A stretch of DNA of 64,000 nucleotides from Rhodococcus pseudokoreensis (GCF_017068395.1 NZ_CP070619.1:5952001-6016000), one strand, 5' to 3'; positions 1 to 11,699 are shown, counted from the stretch's first letter. Numbers and translations: made by a program. Notes: generated by a model from the letters alone, not told the origin.

Positions 1-1263
1 CGCGGCCCGGCGGCCGCGGGCGAGGCGCCCGATCCGGCGCGATTCGACCTCGGCGGCGGCGCCTGGACCGCGGGCAGCGCGGACACCGGCGGTATTCGGG
101 TGCCGGAGACCCCCGACATGGCCACCACGACCGCCGCGGGCGAGCGGGCGGACCCCGCCGACCCGCTCGCCGTCGCGTTCACCACGTCCGGATCCACCGG
201 CGTTCCGAAACTCGCCGCCCATCGGGAATCCGCGGTGGTCCGGCACGCACGCGCCGACGCAGTAGTACTCGACGTCCAGCCCGGCGACGTCACGCTCTGT
301 GTGCTGCCCGTGTCGGGGGTGTTCGGATTCAGCACCGCCCTGGCGACTCTCGCCGGCGGCGGCGCCCTCCTGATGGAACCCGTCTTCGACGCCGCGGCCA
401 CACTGGGTCGCATGCAGTCGCTGAAGGTGACCCACGTGGTCGGCGGCGACGACCTCTTCACCCGCCTCCTCGACACCTGGCACGGGGGTGACCGCGCCGA
501 CCTGTCTTCGCTGAAACGGCTCGGGATCGCCGACTTCCTCGGCCGTTCGCACGAGGTGGCCGCATGGGTCCGGGACGAGTTCGACGCCGTCACGACGGGC
601 GTCTTCGGGTCTTCCGAGGTGTTCGCTCTGATGCTGCTGTGGGATGGCACCGACCCGGAAGCCGTGCGCTGGAACGGCGGCGGGCGTCCGGTGGAACCCG
701 CCATCGAAATCCGGATCGCCGACCCACTGGACGATTCCGTTCTCCCCGACGGCGAACAGGGGGAGCTTCAGGTACGCGGACCGAACGTCGTCGACGCGTA
801 CCTCGGCAACCCGGACGCGGCCGCGCGCGCGTTCACGTCGGACGGATGGTTCCGCAGCGGTGACCTGGCCGTCGCGACCGGCGACGGCGGCTACACGTAC
901 GTGTGCCGGATGGGCGACGTGCTCCGGTTGCGCGGATTCCTGGTGGATCCCGCCGAGATCGAGCACCGGATCGCCGAACACGACGGCGTCCACCTCACGA
1001 AGGTCGTCGGAGTCACCGGCACCGGCGGATACACCGAAGCCGTCGCGTTCGTCGTCCCGGCCGAGAACGCCGACGTCGACGCCTAAGAGCTCAAGTCCTG
1101 GTGCGCAGAGTCGTTGGCGGCGTTCAAGGTTCCCGCCGCCGTACACATCATCGAGGAAATGCCGACCACCGTGGGCGGTAACGGAGCCAAGATCCGAGCG
1201 GTCGAACTGCGCGAATGGGCGCAGCGCTGGACCGATCACGAAAGGGATTTCCGCAGTGCCTGA
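1..1263 (+). pseudogene. AMP-dependent acyl-CoA ligase, 5' end outside window, interrupted by an in-frame TAA
   Basis: The reading frame is open from base 1, so the gene starts upstream. The P-loop TSGSTGVPK and the later GWFRSGDL region identify an ANL-superfamily acyl-CoA/fatty-acid ligase. A TAA at 1084-1086 stops it, but the same frame continues with clear family sequence (AAFKVPAAVHIIEEMPTT, then GGNGAKIR) to TGA at 1261. The conserved C-terminal lysine (NGAKIR) needed for adenylation lies after the TAA, so the truncated product should be inactive. A single GAA to TAA change would explain it; sequencing error is the alternative. The true stop overlaps the thiolase start by 8 bases, so the two genes were one operon. 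Confidence 0.8.
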
Positions 1264-2491
1264 AAACTCGAACGCCCAGGCCACCGACGTCGTCGTCTGT
1301 GAGCCCCTGCGCACCCCCGTCGGCCGGTACGGCGGCCAGTTCAAGGACGTTCCCGCCGCCGACCTCGGCGCCCGTGTGGTGTCCGAACTGCTCGACCGTA
1401 CCGGAGTGGATCCGGGCAGCATCGACGACGTGATCTTCGGTCAGTGCTACCCGAACGGTGAGGCACCCGCCATCGGCCGCGTCGTGGCCCTCGATGCGGG
1501 ACTGCCGGTGACGGTTCCCGGTCAGCAACTCGACCGTCGCTGCGGATCGGGTCTGCAGGCCGTGCTCGACGCCGCGATGCGGGTGCAGACGGGGATCGCC
1601 GAACTGGTGATCGCCGGTGGCGTCGAATCGATGAGCCGCGCCGAGTACTACACCGAGTCGATGCGCTGGGGAGCCAAGGGCGCCCCGGCAGCGCTCCACG
1701 ACCGGCTCGCCCGCGGGCGCGTCACCGCCGGCGGACGCAACTACCCGGTGCCCGGCGGCATGCTGGAGACGGCGGAGAACCTGCGCCGCAAGTACCGGAT
1801 CAGCCGTCGCGAACAGGACGAACTCGCGGTCAGCTCCCATCAGCGGGCGGTCGCCGCCATCGACTCGGGGAAGTTCGCGCAGGAGATCGTTCCGGTGGAA
1901 GTCCCGGTCCGCAAGGGTGATCCGCGGGTCATTGACCGGGACGAGCACCCACGCGCCGACACGACGTTCGAGTCACTCGCGCGTCTACGGCCCATCATGG
2001 GTGCCACCGACCCCGACGCCACCGTCACCGCAGGCAACGCCAGCGGGCAGAACGACGGCGCGGCGGCGTGCCTCGTCACCACCCGGGCGCAGGCGGAGCG
2101 TCTCGGTCTCCGGCCGCTCGCCCGCCTGGTCACCTGGGCGGTGGCCGGTGTGGAGCCGTCCGAGATGGGAATCGGCCCGGTGCCGTCCACCGAGCGGGCA
2201 CTGAAGCGTGCCGGACTGACGCTCGCCGACATCGACCTGATCGAACTGAACGAGGCATTCGCGGCGCAGGCACTCGCCGTCACCCGCGAATGGAACTTCG
2301 GCGACCAGGATTTCGACCGCACCAACGTCAACGGTTCGGGGATTTCCCTCGGACACCCGGTCGGTGCGACGGGAGTCCGGATTCTCACCACCCTGCTGCG
2401 CGAGATGGACCGTCGCGACGCCCGGTACGGCCTCGAGACGATGTGCATCGGCGGCGGCCAGGGTCTGACCGCGATCTTCGAACGGGCCTGA
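1256..2491 (+). CDS. Thiolase (acetyl-CoA acetyltransferase family)
   Basis: A 411-residue thiolase, the usual length. The nucleophilic cysteine is C96 in LDRRCGSGLQ, the catalytic histidine H367 lies in SLGHPVGATG, and the second cysteine C397 lies in MCIGGGQG, so the active site is complete. It cleaves 3-ketoacyl-CoA or condenses acetyl-CoA units in the cytoplasm. The GTG start at 1256 is chosen because a GAAAGGG ribosome site lies about nine bases upstream and the family N-terminus begins there. It overlaps the stop of the upstream ligase, pointing to joint work on a fatty or aryl acid; the exact substrate cannot be assigned. Confidence 0.92.
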   Translation: MPENSNAQATDVVVCEPLRTPVGRYGGQFKDVPAADLGARVVSELLDRTGVDPGSIDDVIFGQCYPNGEAPAIGRVVALDAGLPVTVPGQQLDRRCGSGLQAVLDAAMRVQTGIAELVIAGGVESMSRAEYYTESMRWGAKGAPAALHDRLARGRVTAGGRNYPVPGGMLETAENLRRKYRISRREQDELAVSSHQRAVAAIDSGKFAQEIVPVEVPVRKGDPRVIDRDEHPRADTTFESLARLRPIMGATDPDATVTAGNASGQNDGAAACLVTTRAQAERLGLRPLARLVTWAVAGVEPSEMGIGPVPSTERALKRAGLTLADIDLIELNEAFAAQALAVTREWNFGDQDFDRTNVNGSGISLGHPVGATGVRILTTLLREMDRRDARYGLETMCIGGGQGLTAIFERA

Positions 2492-2495
2492 CCGC

Positions 2496-3290
2496 TCAGC
2501 TGTCGAGGGTCCGAATCCAGTCGGTGAGCGCCCGCACAACCTGTGCGGGCGCTTCCGGCATCAGTGCGTGGCTGGCATTCGGGACGACGGTCACGGTAAC
2601 CAATTCGCCGAACCGGTCCCGCAATTCGTTCGCCGTCTCGCGGGGACGGAACGGGTCGAGAGCCGATTGCAGGTCGAGGATCGGCTGATGCGCCACCGCC
2701 CACCACTCGTCCTTCGGGGTGGCGGCCGCGGCGGCGAGTTGACGCTTCGACACCTCCGGATACCAGCCGCTGAGCCACTCCGTCGGATCGTTGCCCGGCG
2801 CGAAGAACCCGGTCTTCAGGTAGCCGATCCGCTCCGCGTCGGGCAGCGAGGAATCGGCGCACTTCACCGCCAATTCGGTGAGCGCAGCCGGATAGTTCCG
2901 GGCGCCTGCGGCAGCCACGACGACGCCGCGCACCAGGTCGGGCCGGTCGGCGGCCAGCATCCGAGCGACGTAATGCCCGTAGGCGTGACCGACCACCACC
3001 GCCGGGCCGTTGTCCTGCGCCTCGATCACCGCCCCGACGTCGGCAGCCAGGTCGTGCAACGTGATGTTCGCCAGCGGACCGGTGCTGCGGCCGATGCCAC
3101 GCGGCTGCGGCCGGCAGACCCGGAACCCGTGCTGAGCCAATCCGCCCGCGACATCGTCGTAGTCGTACGACTCCCGGCCGAGCGACGGCAACAGGATTAC
3201 CGGCGGCCCACTTCCTTCGACGACGACCTCGATCACCGCCGTCGCGGTGCGCACGAATTCCGTGGTCCGGGCCGGTGACGTGCTGGCCAT
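2496..3290 (-). CDS. Alpha/beta hydrolase-fold protein with Ala at the nucleophile position
   Basis: A 264-residue alpha/beta-hydrolase fold protein. The nucleophile elbow reads VVVGHAYGHYVAR, so the usual Ser of GxSxG is Ala (codon GCC). The C-terminal catalytic His is present (PNASHALMPEAP). A GGAGGAACC ribosome site precedes the ATG. As I recall, related actinobacterial proteins also carry Ala here, so this may be a subfamily trait rather than damage. It should not act as a classical serine esterase; a lyase, cofactor-free oxygenase or binding role is possible. It converges on the thiolase with a 4-base gap and is separated from catA by a strong hairpin. Confidence 0.8.
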   Translation of the reverse strand: MASTSPARTTEFVRTATAVIEVVVEGSGPPVILLPSLGRESYDYDDVAGGLAQHGFRVCRPQPRGIGRSTGPLANITLHDLAADVGAVIEAQDNGPAVVVGHAYGHYVARMLAADRPDLVRGVVVAAAGARNYPAALTELAVKCADSSLPDAERIGYLKTGFFAPGNDPTEWLSGWYPEVSKRQLAAAAATPKDEWWAVAHQPILDLQSALDPFRPRETANELRDRFGELVTVTVVPNASHALMPEAPAQVVRALTDWIRTLDS

Positions 3291-3314
3291 GAAGGTTCCT
3301 CCACAAGCGTAAGA

Positions 3315-3351
3315 CCCCGGGCGACACGAAGTCTCATCGTGTCGCCCGGGG
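3315..3351 (-). terminator. Hairpin terminator after catA
   Basis: A perfect 15-bp stem (3315-3329 with 3337-3351) and a 7-base loop lie directly downstream of the catA stop on the minus strand. There is no clear U-run, as is common in actinobacteria. It separates the phenol operon from the alpha/beta hydrolase gene. Confidence 0.7.
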
Positions 3352-3365
3352 ACATGGTCGGTGTC

Positions 3366-5839
<2,474 letters not shown>

Positions 5840-5876
5840 GGTGTTCCCTTCGTGATCATGGGTCGGGGGCTGTTCG

Positions 5877-6449
5877 TCAGGACGCAGCGCGCGCGAGCTG
5901 CAGGTGGACCGGGGTGAACGACGCGGTGGCGTCGAACCATCCGCTGTGCGGGTCGTCGAGGCAACCGTTCCACGCCGCGGTGCCCGACACGGCACCGAGA
6001 TCGTGGAATGTGCTCCGGTAGAACAGCAGTGGGTCCTTGACCGGGTCGACGGACGCATCGACGATCTCGCCGATGAAGATGACGTGGTCGCCGCCGTCGT
6101 AGGACGCCCAGGGCGAACACGTCAGCGTGGCCGCGTTGCCGGACAGGGCGGGAGCGATGCCGGACTGGTCCCACACCGGCTCCGTCCGTTGTGGTTTGCC
6201 CGCGAAGTGCATGGCGGTGTCGAGCTGATCGGCGGCCAGAATGTTCACCGCGAACGGCGCATCGCTCAGGTAGCTGCACGCCTTCGACTTCCGGGTCAGC
6301 GTCACCTGGCACAGCCGAGGTTCGATCGAGATCGCGGTGAACGCGGTGACGGTCGCCCCGTGCGGCTCGCCGTCGGCGTTCGCGCACGTGATCACGGTGA
6401 CGCCACTGGCGAACTGGCCGAAAATGTTACGGAGAGTGCGCTGATCCAT
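5877..6449 (-). CDS. pheA2: Flavin reductase component of phenol hydroxylase (HpaC/PheA2 family)
   Basis: A 190-residue NAD(P)H:flavin oxidoreductase of the flavin-reductase-like, FMN-binding split-barrel fold. N-terminal [13 protein letters not shown] and the internal PFAVNILA segment are typical. It supplies reduced FAD to the oxygenase encoded next in the operon. It is the first gene of the leftward operon; a 241-bp divergent region with inverted repeats separates it from the AraC-type regulator. ATG at 6449 is the family start; longer in-frame extension upstream shows no conservation. Confidence 0.88.
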   Translation of the reverse strand: MDQRTLRNIFGQFASGVTVITCANADGEPHGATVTAFTAISIEPRLCQVTLTRKSKACSYLSDAPFAVNILAADQLDTAMHFAGKPQRTEPVWDQSGIAPALSGNAATLTCSPWASYDGGDHVIFIGEIVDASVDPVKDPLLFYRSTFHDLGAVSGTAAWNGCLDDPHSGWFDATASFTPVHLQLARAAS

Positions 6450-6519
6450 TTTTCGAAACCGCCTTTCTGCACGATTCGTGCGATCACCCCTGCGTTTCGG
6501 GGCACCTGCACAACGTATG

Positions 6520-6537
6520 ACGGGCGTCACAGCCCGT
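6520..6537. promoter_or_regulatory. Inverted repeat ACGGGC-N6-GCCCGT, candidate operator of the phenol operon
   Basis: A perfect 6+6 inverted repeat lies 70 bp upstream of the flavin reductase start, inside the divergent region shared with the AraC regulator. An overlapping TGACG-GG-CGTCA repeat (6518-6529) uses the same bases. Position and symmetry suit a regulator site; binding is inference. Confidence 0.4.
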
Positions 6538-6608
6538 CGATCCTCATTGCGAACCGCCGATCCGGAACGCGAAACGGGGTTGGCGGAGGCGCGGCGCAGG
6601 GCCTTGCA

Positions 6609-6637
6609 GTGACGTGAGTCACAGGCGATGCTAGGGT
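6609..6637 (+). promoter_or_regulatory. Probable promoter and GTGAC-N4-GTCAC repeat upstream of the AraC gene
   Basis: GTGACG (6609-6614) and TAGGGT (6632-6637, a TANNNT -10) are 17 bp apart, a normal sigma-70 layout. The -35 falls inside the inverted repeat GTGAC-GTGA-GTCAC (6609-6622), which could give autoregulation. This promoter argues for translation starting at 6691 rather than at the ATG at 6628. Confidence 0.45.
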
Positions 6638-6690
6638 CGGGAGTTGCTCGAACGCCGCCGAAGCGCGAGGTGAGAGGTCTGGACGTACGT

Positions 6691-7638
6691 ATGCGAGGAC
6701 AGTTGGAAGGCCCCGGTTTCACCGACTGGGACGAGGTTCACGAGGTGGTCGCGGACGCGTACTTCCCCCACGAACTGCGTCCGCTGTCGCGTGACAACGC
6801 CGCGCGGTCGTCGCTGGAATCGTCCGACATGGGGGCGTCGCGGCTCGCCCGGATCGGATTCGGGGCAGCCGTGGCCATCGAGTCCGACCATCCCGGCGCG
6901 TACGGCATCAACATCCCCCTGACCGGTCGCATCGTGTCCGTCACCGGCGGCACGGAAGTGACGTCGACGCCCGGGCTGGCGACGATCTGTCCGCCCGACA
7001 CCCGGACCGTGATCACCAATTGGAGCAGTTCCTGCGAGATCATCGGCTTCAAGGTGGACCGGGACTACCTCCAGCGGGAGATGGACCGTGTGCTCGCCAG
7101 GCCGGGTCAGCTGTTGCCGCGGCAACTCGACCTGCGTGCGGGCGCCGGAGCGGAGTGGCTCAGGCTCGTCCGTTCCGTCGCCGACCAGGCGTTGCACGAC
7201 AGCATTCTCCTGCGCAGTGAGATGGTGTCGCAGCAATTGTGTGGCGCCTTGACCACCGCCCTCGTGCTCACCGCGATGCCGGACGACGACACGGGCTCGT
7301 CGGGAATCCGCCCGCGCATCGTCAAGCGGGTCATCGACGCGATCCACGAGGATCCGGCCCGCCCCTGGACCGCAGGTGAGATGGCCGAACTCGTCGGCGT
7401 GAGCGTCCGGCGCATGCAGCAGGGGTTCCGCGAATACGTGGGCATGACACCGATGGAGTTCCTCGTCGACGTGCGCCTCGAACGTGTGCACGCCGACCTG
7501 ACCGGAAGTGCCTCCTGTGCAACCGTTTCGGAAGTCGCCACCCGCTGGGGAATCATGCACACCGGCAGATTCGCCGCCGCCTACCGTCGAAAGTACGGTG
7601 TGACGCCGTCCGAGTCGCTGCGAGCCCGCGGCCTCTGA
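6691..7638 (+). CDS. AraC-family transcriptional regulator, probable phenol operon activator
   Basis: A 315-residue regulator with an N-terminal AraC-binding-like cupin part (roughly residues 20-190) and a C-terminal AraC double helix-turn-helix (roughly 215-310), including GMTPMEFLVDVRLERVHADL and YRRKYGVTPSES. It is divergent from the phenol hydroxylase operon, the classic arrangement for a pathway-specific activator responding to phenol. ATG 6691 is chosen because the best promoter (-10 at 6632-6637) lies downstream of the alternative ATG at 6628; a GAGAGG site sits 13 bases upstream, a rather long spacing. Effector identity is inferred from neighbours. Confidence 0.85.
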   Translation: MRGQLEGPGFTDWDEVHEVVADAYFPHELRPLSRDNAARSSLESSDMGASRLARIGFGAAVAIESDHPGAYGINIPLTGRIVSVTGGTEVTSTPGLATICPPDTRTVITNWSSSCEIIGFKVDRDYLQREMDRVLARPGQLLPRQLDLRAGAGAEWLRLVRSVADQALHDSILLRSEMVSQQLCGALTTALVLTAMPDDDTGSSGIRPRIVKRVIDAIHEDPARPWTAGEMAELVGVSVRRMQQGFREYVGMTPMEFLVDVRLERVHADLTGSASCATVSEVATRWGIMHTGRFAAAYRRKYGVTPSESLRARGL

Positions 7639-7670
7639 AAGTTGTCGGACCCCCGCGATAGTATTCGCAC

Positions 7671-9212
7671 ATGAGTTCGACTGGGGGGTCGGTGGGGAGC
7701 CGGGTGGCGGAGCATCTGTCGATGCTCGCCGCTGCGGTCGACGGGTTGCTCGAATCCGGGTTGAGCGGGTTGTCGGATGGTGATGTGGTCGAGATGATGC
7801 GTGAGCTGGAACGGTCGCTGCGCCGCGCGGAGGCGGTCTCGCACCGGTTGGTCGTGGAGAGTGTGGAGCGCTCGATCCCGTCTTCGCTGGGATGCAACTC
7901 CCCGAGAAAGCTGCTGATCGACGTGCTCCGGATCTCGGGGGCGGATGCGTCCGCCCGGGTCACCGCCGCCCGCGAACTGGGGGTGTGGCACACCCTGGCC
8001 GGCGATCCGATGGCGCCGGTGTTTCCGGAAACCGCTGCGGCACAGCGTGACGGCGACATCGGGACGGATCATGCACGGGCGATCGCGAGGGTGATGCGCA
8101 AGATTCCGCATGCCGTCGGCAACGAGGCGGTCGCGGACGCCGAGGCGGTGCTGGCGAGGTTGGCGCGGACGGGAACCCCGGAGGATGTGGAGCAGGCCGG
8201 GCATCGACTGCTGGCCTACCTGAATCCGGACGGGAACCTCGGCGACGACCGCGACCGGAAGCGCAGACGCGGCATTTCGATCGGCCGTCAGGACACCGAA
8301 CTGATGTCGCGGATCTCCGGTGAACTCGACCCCGTCGCACGGGCGATGCTCGATCCGATCCTCGCGAAATGGGCGCGGCCCGGAATGAACAATCCGGACG
8401 ATCCCGGATCACCGACCGGTGACGGAGAAGACCCGGCTCTCGATCGAGACATGTTGGCGGCCGCGGCTGCTCGCGATACCCGCACCGCCGCGCAGCGCAA
8501 CCACGACGCGTTCAGTGCGCTGTTCCGGGCGCTGCTCGAGTCGGGAGTGCTGGGCAGGCACCGCGGCCTCCCGGCCACGGTGATCGTGACGATGACGCTC
8601 GAGCAATTGGAGGAGGCGGTCGGTGGTCTCGCCACGACGGCCACAGGTGGGTTGCTCCCGATCGCGGACGCACTGGCCCTGGCGGAGGACGCGCATCCGG
8701 TGCTGGCACTGTTCGACCACGCAGGTCGTCCGCTTCACCTGGGTCGGCGGCGTCGTTTGGCCAGCGCCGATCAGCGACTCGCCCTGATTGCGGCGGACGG
8801 GGGCTGCACTCGGCCGGGATGTGCGGCGCCACCGAGTCTGTGCGCCGTGCACCATGTCACGGACTGGCACAAGGGTGGGCGCACAGACGTCGACGGCCTG
8901 GCCCTGGTCTGCGATGCATGCCACGCCCAGGTCAACGACAGCGCCACCGGGTGGGCGACGAGGTCCGCGCCCGCGCATTCCACACACGCGGGCCGGACCG
9001 AATGGATCCCGCCGCCGCACATCGACCGCACCCGGACACCGCGCATCAACCACCGGCACCACCCCGGTGAGTTGATCGAGCGTGCGCGGAGGAGCCGGTC
9101 AGCCCCTGTCACCCACAGTCCACCAGCAGGTGCCGCGGACCACGCAGCACCGGGTTGGGCCGGTAGGGCGGCGGGTCCTCCACGAGGCGCGGATTCGGGA
9201 GGCGGCGAATGA
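7671..9212 (+). CDS. DUF222 / HNH endonuclease domain protein (13E12 repeat family)
   Basis: A 513-residue protein with an N-terminal DUF222 helical region (about 20-330) and a C-terminal HNH nuclease motif around residues 380-425 (GCTRPGCAAPP, CAVHHVTDWHKGG, LVCDACHAQV). These multicopy actinobacterial genes resemble selfish elements; their cellular role is unsettled. There is no ribosome site before ATG 7671, but a TAGTAT -10 lies 6 bases upstream of it, so the message may be leaderless. The last 104 bases overlap the 3' end of the convergent P450 gene, and the low-complexity tail (GWAGRAAGPPRGADSGGG) is encoded there, so the C-terminus may be recent read-through. Confidence 0.85.
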   Translation: MSSTGGSVGSRVAEHLSMLAAAVDGLLESGLSGLSDGDVVEMMRELERSLRRAEAVSHRLVVESVERSIPSSLGCNSPRKLLIDVLRISGADASARVTAARELGVWHTLAGDPMAPVFPETAAAQRDGDIGTDHARAIARVMRKIPHAVGNEAVADAEAVLARLARTGTPEDVEQAGHRLLAYLNPDGNLGDDRDRKRRRGISIGRQDTELMSRISGELDPVARAMLDPILAKWARPGMNNPDDPGSPTGDGEDPALDRDMLAAAAARDTRTAAQRNHDAFSALFRALLESGVLGRHRGLPATVIVTMTLEQLEEAVGGLATTATGGLLPIADALALAEDAHPVLALFDHAGRPLHLGRRRRLASADQRLALIAADGGCTRPGCAAPPSLCAVHHVTDWHKGGRTDVDGLALVCDACHAQVNDSATGWATRSAPAHSTHAGRTEWIPPPHIDRTRTPRINHRHHPGELIERARRSRSAPVTHSPPAGAADHAAPGWAGRAAGPPRGADSGGGE

Positions 9213-10320
9213 GTTCGGCGAGCGCCATCTGCCCTTCGAGGCGGGCGAGGGGAGCGCCGAAGCAACTGTGGATGCCGCTGCCCAGACCCACGTGCTGGTT
9301 GTCCTCGCGGTCGGGGACGAACCGGTCGGCGTCGACGAAGCGTTCGGGATCGCGATTGGCCGACGCCAACGCCAGGACGAGCGGCGACCCCTTTGGGACG
9401 GTGACGCCGTCGATCTCGATGTCGACAATCGGCGTTCGCTGGCCCAGCAGGTGCACGGGCGGTTCGAAGCGGAGCAATTCCTCCACAGCCTTCGGCACCA
9501 ACTCCGGTTCCGCGCGAAGCCGTTCGAGCACGTCGGGATTGCGCAGCAGGGTCAGCATGCCGTTGGTGATGAGATTGACGGTCGTCTCGTGCCCGGCGAT
9601 GAACAGCAGGATGGAGTTGGTGACCAACTCGACGGTGTTCAACTGGCCGTCGGGACCCGAATCGTTGGCCAGACCCGACAGCATGTCGTCACCGGGATTG
9701 CGGCGACGGTCCTCGATGAGACCGGCCATGAACATGGCCATTTCCATCTGGGCCTGTTGCGCCGCCTTCACCTGCTCGTTGTCGGCGCTGGTGCGCCGGG
9801 GGTCGATGGCCGCCACCAATGCGTCGGCCCAGGCGTGGAACCGGGGTTCCTCCTCGTGAGGCACGCCGAGCAGACGGCAGATGACGGAGACGGGGAAGGG
9901 GTACGCGAAATCGTCGACGATGTCGATGCGGCCCTTGCCGTCGAGTCCGTCGACGAGGTTGGTGACGAGTTCTGCGAGTTCGCCACGCATGGAGTCGATC
10001 CGGTCGGGGCTGTGCGGTGGGCCGAACTGTCGCGTCGTCAGTCGGCGCAACCGATCGTGCTCGGGCGGATCGAGTTTGAGGAAGGACTCCGGCCCGTCGC
10101 CGGCGCGATCCGCTCCGGGGAGCCCCGGCCCCCGGTTGTGCAGATCGGAGCTGATCCTCGGGTCGTGCAGAAGCGCCATCACGTCGTAGTACCGGCCGAC
10201 GAGGAAGGAGCCGTTGTCCTGCGGCGCCACCCGAGTCTCACGGAGTTCCTCGTACAGCGGATACGGGTTCGGCCGGTTCGCCTGGTCGGTGATCCGCTCG
10301 AACAACTGGGCACGCGACAT
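9109..10320 (-). CDS. Cytochrome P450
   Basis: A 403-residue soluble bacterial class I P450. Oxygen-binding I-helix FIAGHETT, the ExxR motif in VEELLRFEPPVH and haem-ligand C353 in GLGSGIHSCFGAPLAR are all present. ATG 10320 is preceded by GGGAGAG at good spacing. It is the last gene of a leftward operon after a [3Fe-4S] ferredoxin and a ferredoxin reductase, so the full electron chain is in one unit. It hydroxylates an unknown small hydrophobic substrate; the CYP family cannot be fixed by eye. Its 3' end overlaps the convergent HNH gene. Confidence 0.93.
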   Translation of the reverse strand: MSRAQLFERITDQANRPNPYPLYEELRETRVAPQDNGSFLVGRYYDVMALLHDPRISSDLHNRGPGLPGADRAGDGPESFLKLDPPEHDRLRRLTTRQFGPPHSPDRIDSMRGELAELVTNLVDGLDGKGRIDIVDDFAYPFPVSVICRLLGVPHEEEPRFHAWADALVAAIDPRRTSADNEQVKAAQQAQMEMAMFMAGLIEDRRRNPGDDMLSGLANDSGPDGQLNTVELVTNSILLFIAGHETTVNLITNGMLTLLRNPDVLERLRAEPELVPKAVEELLRFEPPVHLLGQRTPIVDIEIDGVTVPKGSPLVLALASANRDPERFVDADRFVPDREDNQHVGLGSGIHSCFGAPLARLEGQMALAELIRRLPNPRLVEDPPPYRPNPVLRGPRHLLVDCG

Positions 10321-10334
10321 GGACACTCTCCCTG

Positions 10335-11699
10335 TTACTTCGGTAGCGAGACGAACTCGACACGACGTTCGGTGGGCAGATGACCGGTCACCGCGACGGT
10401 CGGGCCGTGGCTGAGAACGGCCGGGTCCGGCAACTCCGACGGCCGCACCTCGAACGGGTCCGCCCGGTCCATGACGTCGAAGTCCGGTGGGAACTCCGCC
10501 GCCGACTCGATCAGCCCCCGATAGAAGTCGAGCCACTTCCCCTGATTGAACGCCACCGCCGCGGTGACGCGACCACGGAAGCCGTACGCCGCCACGAAGC
10601 GCCGGTCGGCGACCGAACCCTGGGTGATCACCACCTGATCGGAATAGGTGGGGATGCCGACGGACTTGATGTTGACGCCGAACTGGCTGGACCAGAACGC
10701 CGGAATTTCCAGGTGCGGTCGCCGGCGGAGGCCGTCGTGGATCATGTTGTGCGCCGCCACCTCGGCCTGACCGATCGCGTTGCCCCAGTGTTCCAGTGCC
10801 AGCAACTGGTAGTCGTAGAGCGGATGCGGTTGCCGCGCAACGTCACCGGCGACGAACACGTTGTCCGTGACGATGCCGTTGATGTCGAACGCCCGGCAAC
10901 CGGCGTCGCACGTGACCCCCCGGGGCCCGGCGGCGAGGCCGGACCCGGCCAGCCAGTCGGTGTTGCGGATGCTGCCCTGCGCGACGATCGCGACGTCGAC
11001 GTCGAGTGCGGTCCCACCCGAGAGGTGCGCGCGGCACAGTCGTCCGTCGCTGTCGCCGTCGAGTCCGGTCACCGTGACCCCGGTGCGCAGGTCGACGCCG
11101 TGGTCGCGTTGCATGTCGGCGGCGACCGCCGCCACCACCCCGCCGAGCGCACCGACCAGCGGTGCCGGGCCGCGCTCGGTGACCGTCACGGACAGCCCGC
11201 GCTCCCGGCACACCGACGCGATCTCCGAACCGGTGAACCCGGCGCCGATCACCAGGACGTGGCGCGGTCCGGCAGACAGCCGCTCGTTCAGTCGGCGGGA
11301 GTCGTCGCAGGTGCGGACGGTGAAGACGCCGTCGAGTGCCGCCTCGGACGAGTTCGACCACGGCCGGGCGCGGACGCCGGTCGCGATCAGCACCTTGTCG
11401 AACTCCACGGCGTCGCCGTCGCTGAGCACCACCCGGTTGTTCTCCAGGTCGAGGGTGGTGGCCCGCACGCCGAGCAGCCACTTCGCGTCGAGGTCGGAAC
11501 GGTAGGGGAGCGCCGCGTGGTCGGGCGGCATGATCCCTAGGAGCACGGCCTTCGACAGCGGCGGCCGGTCGTACGGTTCGTAGGGTTCGTCGCCGATCAG
11601 GGTCAGCGAACCGTCGAAGCCCTGCCCCCGAAGCGCCTCCGCGGCGCGCACCCCGGCGAGCGACGCGCCGACGATGACGATCCGCACGTCACTCCCCAT
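10335..11699 (-). CDS. Ferredoxin reductase (FAD, NAD(P)H-dependent)
   Basis: A 454-residue flavoprotein of the pyridine nucleotide-disulfide oxidoreductase type. An N-terminal FAD-binding GASLAGVRAAEALR, a second Rossmann motif VIGAGFTGSEIA near residue 155 and the FVAGDVAR segment near 295 are present. It passes electrons from NAD(P)H to the ferredoxin encoded just upstream, whose stop region overlaps this start by 11 bases, and on to the P450 downstream. The C-terminal 60 residues are longer than in minimal reductases. ATG at 11699 gives the standard VRIVIVGAS beginning. Confidence 0.92.
   Translation of the reverse strand: MGSDVRIVIVGASLAGVRAAEALRGQGFDGSLTLIGDEPYEPYDRPPLSKAVLLGIMPPDHAALPYRSDLDAKWLLGVRATTLDLENNRVVLSDGDAVEFDKVLIATGVRARPWSNSSEAALDGVFTVRTCDDSRRLNERLSAGPRHVLVIGAGFTGSEIASVCRERGLSVTVTERGPAPLVGALGGVVAAVAADMQRDHGVDLRTGVTVTGLDGDSDGRLCRAHLSGGTALDVDVAIVAQGSIRNTDWLAGSGLAAGPRGVTCDAGCRAFDINGIVTDNVFVAGDVARQPHPLYDYQLLALEHWGNAIGQAEVAAHNMIHDGLRRRPHLEIPAFWSSQFGVNIKSVGIPTYSDQVVITQGSVADRRFVAAYGFRGRVTAAVAFNQGKWLDFYRGLIESAAEFPPDFDVMDRADPFEVRPSELPDPAVLSHGPTVAVTGHLPTERRVEFVSLPK

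Noticed and set aside
1840..3327. A 495-codon minus-strand frame overlapping the thiolase and alpha/beta hydrolase
   Set aside because: Both of those genes have complete motifs in other frames; this one has none.
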